DNA of 46,967 nt, taken from NCBI GenBank assembly GCA_017513445.1, contig JAFXFS010000009.1:1-46967 (forward strand), written 5' to 3'. The notes beneath the pieces were generated by a model. The model was given only the letters and a program-made list of their open reading frames with translations. It searched no databases and had not been told where the DNA came from. The translations under genes were made by a program, and so were the position numbers. Positions 42,586 to 46,967 of the stretch are shown here, piece after piece. This stretch comes from Bacteroidales bacterium. GTDB taxonomy: Bacteria; Bacteroidota; Bacteroidia; Bacteroidales; UBA932. Position 1 is the stretch's first letter. The number at the start of each line of letters is the position of its first letter.

Positions 42586-42663
42586 CGGAACGTCATTGCT
42601 GGCGAAGCCGGCAATCTGTCAATAAAAGTTCCCATTACACTTGTCAAGTAGAAGCAATTGTTG

Positions 42664-42671
42664 TAAATTTG
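42664..42671 (+). promoter_or_regulatory. -7 box for the CPA2 antiporter
   Basis: TAAATTTG, 24 bases before the ATG. Confidence 0.65.
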
Positions 42672-42695
42672 TATGATACTTGAATAATAAATAAT

Positions 42696-44951
42696 ATGGA
42701 AGAGAACCTTAATCTTGTTGCCGACTTAGCACTTATCTTAATTTCTGCCGGAATAATTACTGTGATATTTAGGTGGCTCAAACAGCCACTTATTCTTGGC
42801 TATTTGGTTGCCGGTTTTCTTGTCGGCCCACACTTTGGATTATTTCCAGATGTTACAAGTGTTCATACAGTAGAACAGTGGGCTGAGATTGGTATCATTT
42901 TCCTGCTTTTCTCATTAGGTCTTGAGTTCAGTTTCAAAAAGTTGTTAAAAGTTGGAAGTAGCGCCCTGATTACCTCTATGACCGTTTTTATAGGGATGTT
43001 AGTAGTTGGAATGACTGTCGGAAAAGCGATGGGTTGGACTACAATGGAATCAATATTCCTCGGTGGAATGATATCAATGTCATCAACTACAATTATCATT
43101 AAATCATTCGAAGATTTAGGTCTAAAAAAGAAGCCATTTGCCAATATAGTATTCGGTACATTGATAATTGAAGACCTTCTTGCTATTCTCTTGATGGTTT
43201 TACTCTCAACATTGGCAGTAAGTAAGCAATTTTCAGGAGAAGAGATGGTCGGAAGCATACTGAGACTAATCTTTTTTATGGTGTTATGGTTTACGGTGGG
43301 TATTTTCCTCATTCCAATTGCAATGAGAAAAGCAAAATCTTTTCTAAATGATGAAACCCTTTTAGTACTTGCCATTGGCCTATGTTTCGGTATGGTAATT
43401 TTTGCAAATGCACTTGGATTTTCATCAGCTTTGGGGGCATTTGTGATGGGATCAATATTGGCAGAAACATTGCAAGGAGAGAAGATAGAGAAGATGATAG
43501 AGAATATCAAAAATCTCTTTGGGGCAATATTTTTTGTCTCAGTCGGAATGATGGTGGATCCTCAGATTATTGTTCAATACTGGAAGCCAGTTTTACTATT
43601 TACATTGATAGTAACTTTTGGTAAACCAATTTTGGCCACTTTGGGAGTCTTAATCTCCGGACGTCCATTGAAGACCTCTATCAGTGCAGGTATGAGTTTG
43701 GCGCAAATTGGAGAGTTTGCTTTTATCCTTGCCTCATTAGGTGCCTCACTTGGTGTGATGCGAGAATTTATCTATCCGATAATGGTGGCAGTCTCTGTAA
43801 TTACAACATTCATAACACCATATTTTATGAAGTTGTCAGAACCATTCAGCGAGTGGTTGGAAAATCATATCCCTCCTAAGGTTATGACATTCCTGAATCA
43901 ATACTCTGCATCATCACAGCGAGTTTCCAACAAAAGCGAGTGGAACAAACTTTTACGGGTTGTTATTGTTAGGATAGTTGTGTACACGATATTGGCAATT
44001 GCAATCAATATTGGTGTTTATAAATTGGTTTATCCGCTTTTGTTAGATAATGTTACACATCTTTCTGAACTGGCAGTCAAATGGATCTCAACGATTCTTA
44101 CAATCCTCTGTATGTTCCCATTCCTTTATGGTTTGGCCATAAATAGAGGCAAGGTATCCGAAACTTTTGAGAAACTATGGTATGATAAAAGATCTAATAG
44201 AGGTATTCTGGTAGCGATAATTTTATTCAGAGTATTTCTCTCAATCGCTTTATGTGTAAGTGTATTCTTTAACTATTTCCCATTCTCGTACTGGGTTATA
44301 TTTGCAGGGGTAATTGCCTTTGTGTTATTTATCCTTATTTCTAGGAGCGATATTGTGAGATTTGAAAAGATGGAAAATCTATTCTTGTCAAACCTTAACG
44401 AGAAAGATAATTTGGAGAGAAAAAAACGTCCAATAACTACCTCATTAAAGGATAAAATGCCGGATTATAATATAAATATTGATAAAATTGTAGTCTCTCC
44501 TAATGCTCCATTTATTGGACAATCACTAATGGAGATACCATTCCATCAGGAGTTTGGGGTAAATATTGTCAAGATTATCAGAGGAAATAAAATTATAACA
44601 CTTCCATCAAGTCAGGAGAGAATCTATCCTTCCGATATTTTATATGCAATCGGCACCGAAGAGCAGATGACAAGGTTTGTGGATTCGATGGACTATTATA
44701 CTGGAGAAGAACTTCCGGAAGATGATTTAGATGTTGTTGTAACCTCTATTCTTCTGTCAGAAAAATCTCAACTTGCCAATCGAAAAATTGCACAATCTGA
44801 GGTTAGAAATTATGGCTGTATGATTATTGGAGTTGAGAGGGGAGAGGATTCCGTTATGAACCCTCCTGCAGATTTTACTATGCTCCCTGATGATATTATC
44901 TGGCTTGTTGGAGATAAAAAGAATCTTGATAAAATCATTGAGATAAATTAG
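42696..44951 (+). CDS. CPA2-family cation:proton antiporter with two TrkA-C domains
   Basis: A 751-residue inner-membrane protein. The N-terminal 400 residues are a Na+/H+ exchanger domain of the KefB/KefC type: QPLILGYLVAGFLVGPH, then FLLFSLGLEFSFKKL and the GTLIIEDLLAILLMVLL segment with the transport Asp. A second block of four or five membrane helices follows (420-560). The C-terminus has two TrkA-C (RCK_C) domains (about 595-665 and 680-750; PFIGQSLMEIPFHQEFGVNIV and ADFTMLPDDIIWLVGD). There is no RCK_N nucleotide-binding domain, so regulation is by another ligand. It likely exchanges K+ or Na+ for protons. Followed 42 bases later by the DUF308 gene. Confidence 0.88.
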   Translation: MEENLNLVADLALILISAGIITVIFRWLKQPLILGYLVAGFLVGPHFGLFPDVTSVHTVEQWAEIGIIFLLFSLGLEFSFKKLLKVGSSALITSMTVFIGMLVVGMTVGKAMGWTTMESIFLGGMISMSSTTIIIKSFEDLGLKKKPFANIVFGTLIIEDLLAILLMVLLSTLAVSKQFSGEEMVGSILRLIFFMVLWFTVGIFLIPIAMRKAKSFLNDETLLVLAIGLCFGMVIFANALGFSSALGAFVMGSILAETLQGEKIEKMIENIKNLFGAIFFVSVGMMVDPQIIVQYWKPVLLFTLIVTFGKPILATLGVLISGRPLKTSISAGMSLAQIGEFAFILASLGASLGVMREFIYPIMVAVSVITTFITPYFMKLSEPFSEWLENHIPPKVMTFLNQYSASSQRVSNKSEWNKLLRVVIVRIVVYTILAIAINIGVYKLVYPLLLDNVTHLSELAVKWISTILTILCMFPFLYGLAINRGKVSETFEKLWYDKRSNRGILVAIILFRVFLSIALCVSVFFNYFPFSYWVIFAGVIAFVLFILISRSDIVRFEKMENLFLSNLNEKDNLERKKRPITTSLKDKMPDYNINIDKIVVSPNAPFIGQSLMEIPFHQEFGVNIVKIIRGNKIITLPSSQERIYPSDILYAIGTEEQMTRFVDSMDYYTGEELPEDDLDVVVTSILLSEKSQLANRKIAQSEVRNYGCMIIGVERGEDSVMNPPADFTMLPDDIIWLVGDKKNLDKIIEIN

Positions 44952-44993
44952 GTATTATAATTGCATAAAAAGAGTAAATTAAAATACTAAATT

Positions 44994-45623
44994 ATGAAAA
45001 AATCTAAATTTTTTGGGTCAAGCTATGGTTATGTAAGAGCAGCTATAGCTCTATTGTTGGGACTTTTCTTGGTTATATTCCCAGATGTAGCAATTAAATC
45101 AATAATTCAGATTATTGGTGGTTTTGCGATTGCATCAGGAATAGTTTCATTGGTCTCTTATTTGAGATTGAATGATGAAGAGAAAAAGAGTGCTACCGCA
45201 ATAATAATAAATGCAATATTCAGTTTATTGGCTGGTTTTATTCTATTCTTCTTCCCTGGATTCTTTGCGAAATTGATTATTGTAATACTAGGTATATTGT
45301 TGACTATCAGTGGCCTTAATCAAATTCGTAGTCTGTATGTGGCAAATAAGGAGGCGAAGTTATCTCCTGCACTATTTATTATGCCTGTACTTATTACAAT
45401 TGGAGGTATTTTGTTGATCTTCAATTCAATGGATATCACAAAAACCTTTGTGATTATTTTCGGAGTTGCTATTATTGTATATGCGGTTTCAGAAATTTTA
45501 TCTACAATCTTCATTAAGAAGAGAGTGGATGTGCAGAAGGTGAATAGTGCTCAAAAAGTAGAAGAGGTAGAGGCAGAAATCGTTGAGGATGCCGAGGAGG
45601 TTCCTTACGAGGAGGTTAAATAG
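44994..45623 (+). CDS. DUF308 (HdeD-like) membrane protein
   Basis: A 209-residue protein with six membrane helices arranged as three similar pairs, each like ALLLGLFLVIFPDVAIKSII or AIFSLLAGFILFFFPGFFAKLI. This is the DUF308 pattern of HdeD, known from acid resistance in E. coli. The C-terminal 35 residues are an acidic cytoplasmic tail (EEVEAEIVEDAEEVPYEEV). It may share a transcript with the upstream antiporter, which would fit a pH or ion stress role; that is inference. Confidence 0.82.
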   Translation: MKKSKFFGSSYGYVRAAIALLLGLFLVIFPDVAIKSIIQIIGGFAIASGIVSLVSYLRLNDEEKKSATAIIINAIFSLLAGFILFFFPGFFAKLIIVILGILLTISGLNQIRSLYVANKEAKLSPALFIMPVLITIGGILLIFNSMDITKTFVIIFGVAIIVYAVSEILSTIFIKKRVDVQKVNSAQKVEEVEAEIVEDAEEVPYEEVK

Positions 45624-45625
45624 GA

Positions 45626-46174
45626 TTAGTAGATAATATATCCGACGATTCCGGATAGAACAATTATCAATATAGGGCTTATCTTCTTTATCAGTGTGAC
45701 AATCATAACGATAGCGAAGATAAGCCAACTTTTCCAGTCAATAAAATTTTCTGGATTCATTAACATTATTGCAGCAGCCCCAATAAGACCGATAACAGTC
45801 GCTTTGAGATATGTCAAAACAAAGTGGAAGGTCTTGTTGGAGGCAAATTTTTTTATCATTTTACAAATAGTCAGAACAATCAGGAATGATGGTAAAATCA
45901 CAGCAAATGTGGCTGTAGCACTACCTAAAATTGACACAAACTCTGAATATCCCAAGCTGCGAACAACATCATATCCAATGTATGTAGCACTATTGATTCC
46001 TATAGGTCCAGGAGTCATCTGTGAAACAGCCACAATGTCTGTAAATGTTTGATAATCAATCCATTGATGAACATTAACAACTTGTGTCTGGATAAGAGAA
46101 AGCATTGCATATCCACCACCTATTGTGAATAGCCCTATAAAAAAGAAGGTGATAAATAGTTCGACAAATATCAT
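45626..46174 (-). CDS. Chromate transporter, half-size CHR protein (second of pair)
   Basis: A 182-residue membrane protein with about six helices. The family motifs are clear: FFIGLFTIGGGYAMLSLIQ near the N-terminus and VAVSQMTPGPIGINSATYIGY after it. Short CHR proteins work as pairs, with opposite membrane topology. Its start overlaps the end of the other half gene by 4 bases (ATGA type), so they are co-translated. Substrate may be chromate or sulfate-like anions; not determined. Confidence 0.9.
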   Translation of the reverse strand: MIFVELFITFFFIGLFTIGGGYAMLSLIQTQVVNVHQWIDYQTFTDIVAVSQMTPGPIGINSATYIGYDVVRSLGYSEFVSILGSATATFAVILPSFLIVLTICKMIKKFASNKTFHFVLTYLKATVIGLIGAAAIMLMNPENFIDWKSWLIFAIVMIVTLIKKISPILIIVLSGIVGYIIY

Positions 46175-46713
46175 TTCACCCTCCTTTTATTAAATACTAA
46201 GGAGTATATAGTTGCTCCAATAGCTACACATAATATTATATATATAGGTGAGATATTCAGAAATGCAATTGCAACGAGAGATAGAACAGCGATGCCGATC
46301 CCCACTGCATTTGGTTTTGCTTGCTTGATAAGATTTACCATTGGAACCAGAATAAGCGCTACAACAGCCGGTCTTATTCCTTTAAATATAGCGTTAATGG
46401 TAGGATTGTCTTGGTAATTGCTAAAAAGCATAGCAATCAATAGTATCATAAGGAAGGATGGGAGTGCGCTTCCGAGTGTCGCAACTATGCTCCCGAGATT
46501 TCCCTTGAGTTTATAACCTATAAATATTGAGATATTTACGGCAAGCAGGCCTGGTGCTGTCTGAGAAATTGTCAATGCCTCTAGAAATTCATCGTTATTC
46601 ATCCAACCATTTTTTTTGACCACCTCTTCTTGTATGAGAGGTATCATAGCATAACCGCCACCTATGGTAAAAGCACCAATTTTCGCAAATGTGATGAATA
46701 ATTTCCAGTACAT
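46171..46713 (-). CDS. Chromate transporter, half-size CHR protein (first of pair)
   Basis: A 180-residue half-size CHR protein: FAKIGAFTIGGGYAMIPLIQEEV, then ALTISQTAPGLLAVNISIFIGY, the paired motif set. It is related to but clearly different from its partner, as usual in such pairs. The ATG lies 4 bases after the -7 box, so the mRNA is predicted to be leaderless. The pair faces the rRNA operon. Confidence 0.9.
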   Translation of the reverse strand: MYWKLFITFAKIGAFTIGGGYAMIPLIQEEVVKKNGWMNNDEFLEALTISQTAPGLLAVNISIFIGYKLKGNLGSIVATLGSALPSFLMILLIAMLFSNYQDNPTINAIFKGIRPAVVALILVPMVNLIKQAKPNAVGIGIAVLSLVAIAFLNISPIYIILCVAIGATIYSLVFNKRRVK

Positions 46714-46717
46714 AGTG

Positions 46718-46725
46718 CAAATGTA
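46718..46725 (-). promoter_or_regulatory. -7 box for the chromate transporter pair, leaderless
   Basis: TACATTTG on the minus strand ends 5 bases from the A of the start codon. Confidence 0.6.
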
Positions 46726-46755
46726 AAAACTTTTTGTAAATTTTTTTCAGAAAAA

Positions 46756-46787
46756 TTTGGTTACTAAAAAAAGAGTACATATATTTG
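46756..46787 (+). promoter_or_regulatory. rRNA operon promoter
   Basis: TTTG at 46756-46759 and TATATTTG at 46780-46787, 20 bases apart, within an AT-rich stretch, 145 bases before the 16S. The leader 46788-46932 has a small hairpin (CCGTTTGAGAAAAAACGG) and probably the strand of the 16S processing stem. Confidence 0.8.
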
Positions 46788-46932
46788 CAGTCCGTTTGAG
46801 AAAAAACGGTAGTTGTTTGAAATGATGGAAGACAAAAAGTACAAGCAAAAGTACCGAAGAAATTCGATAAGCGTCAATTCAAGAGATTGAATAAAGAGAG
46901 TAGGATCAAGCTAGAGAAATAAAAAAACATAT

Positions 46933-46967
46933 ACAATGAAGAGTTTGATCCTGGCTCAGGATGAACG
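46933..46967 (+). rRNA. 16S rRNA, 5' end (cut by window edge)
   Basis: GAAGAGTTTGATCCTGGCTC followed by AGGATGAACG is the universal 16S 5' end. The mature start is placed by analogy to E. coli, 5 bases before GAAGAG. The rest of the operon is outside the window. Confidence 0.97.

Noticed and set aside
42292-42620. Insertion sequence remnant
   Set aside because: No transposase fragment is visible; the inverted ends belong to the small palindromic repeat family.

Overview
The window looks like a chromosomal segment of an AT-rich member of the Bacteroidales (Bacteroidota). Promoters across it carry the Bacteroidota -7 element TAnnTTTG. The genes include glycine-lipid acyltransferases, a DUF4837 lipoprotein, an S16 protein with a long Ala/Glu tail, a NifJ-type pyruvate oxidoreductase and an anaerobe-type carboxyltransferase. 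No phage, plasmid or insertion-sequence gene was recognised. The last 35 bases are the start of a 16S rRNA, so an rRNA operon follows.

Layout. 1-645: the end of a GC-rich LuxR-type gene, a dispersed repeat and tRNA-Met. 646-7288: cysS, divergent dcp, the miaB-osmC pair, and two small envelope genes (LEA14-like lipoprotein and SPOR protein). 7289-7649: repeat-rich gap. 7650-12760: glycine-lipid genes (glsA, glsB), rpoN, upp, radC, and a tRNA-Glu/rpsT unit. 12825-17220: M23 peptidase, dxr, rseP and a DUF4837 lipoprotein in one minus-strand operon. 17242-21573: ruvX, def, phosphohexomutase and a DsbD-like protein in one plus-strand operon. 21734-26413: minus-strand operon of a CMP-sugar synthetase, a YfhO-like membrane protein and a Wzx-like flippase. 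26616-27696: rpsP-rimM. 27769-34047: pseudaminic acid operon pseB-pseC-pseF-pseG/H-pseI plus an unrecognised putative transferase, met tail to tail by a GT2 glycosyltransferase. 35068-39464: fabD-nifJ. 39604-42033: tRNA-Arg, a repeat cluster, a carboxyltransferase with a degenerate biotinyl domain, and tRNA-His. 42013-42620: a tandem duplication of the tRNA-His 3' end and more repeats. 42696-46713: CPA2 antiporter, DUF308 protein and two half-size chromate transporters. 46756-46967: rRNA promoter, leader and 16S start.

The most coherent system is surface glycan synthesis. Five consecutive genes encode the complete route from UDP-GlcNAc to CMP-pseudaminic acid, with the PseG hydrolase and PseH acetyltransferase steps fused in one protein. 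The next gene is a plausible but unproven transferase for the product. The nearby minus-strand operon adds a second nucleotidyltransferase for an acidic sugar, a YfhO-type protein and a flippase. No flagellar genes are present, so the sugar probably decorates capsule, LPS or glycoprotein.

The most unusual non-coding signal is a family of 80-100 bp composite palindromic repeats. They begin with GTCATTCC and end with GCAATGAC, and they sit in gaps beside tRNA genes and gene ends. The downstream side of tRNA-His also carries a 135-bp-period duplication that includes the tRNA 3' end and its terminator.
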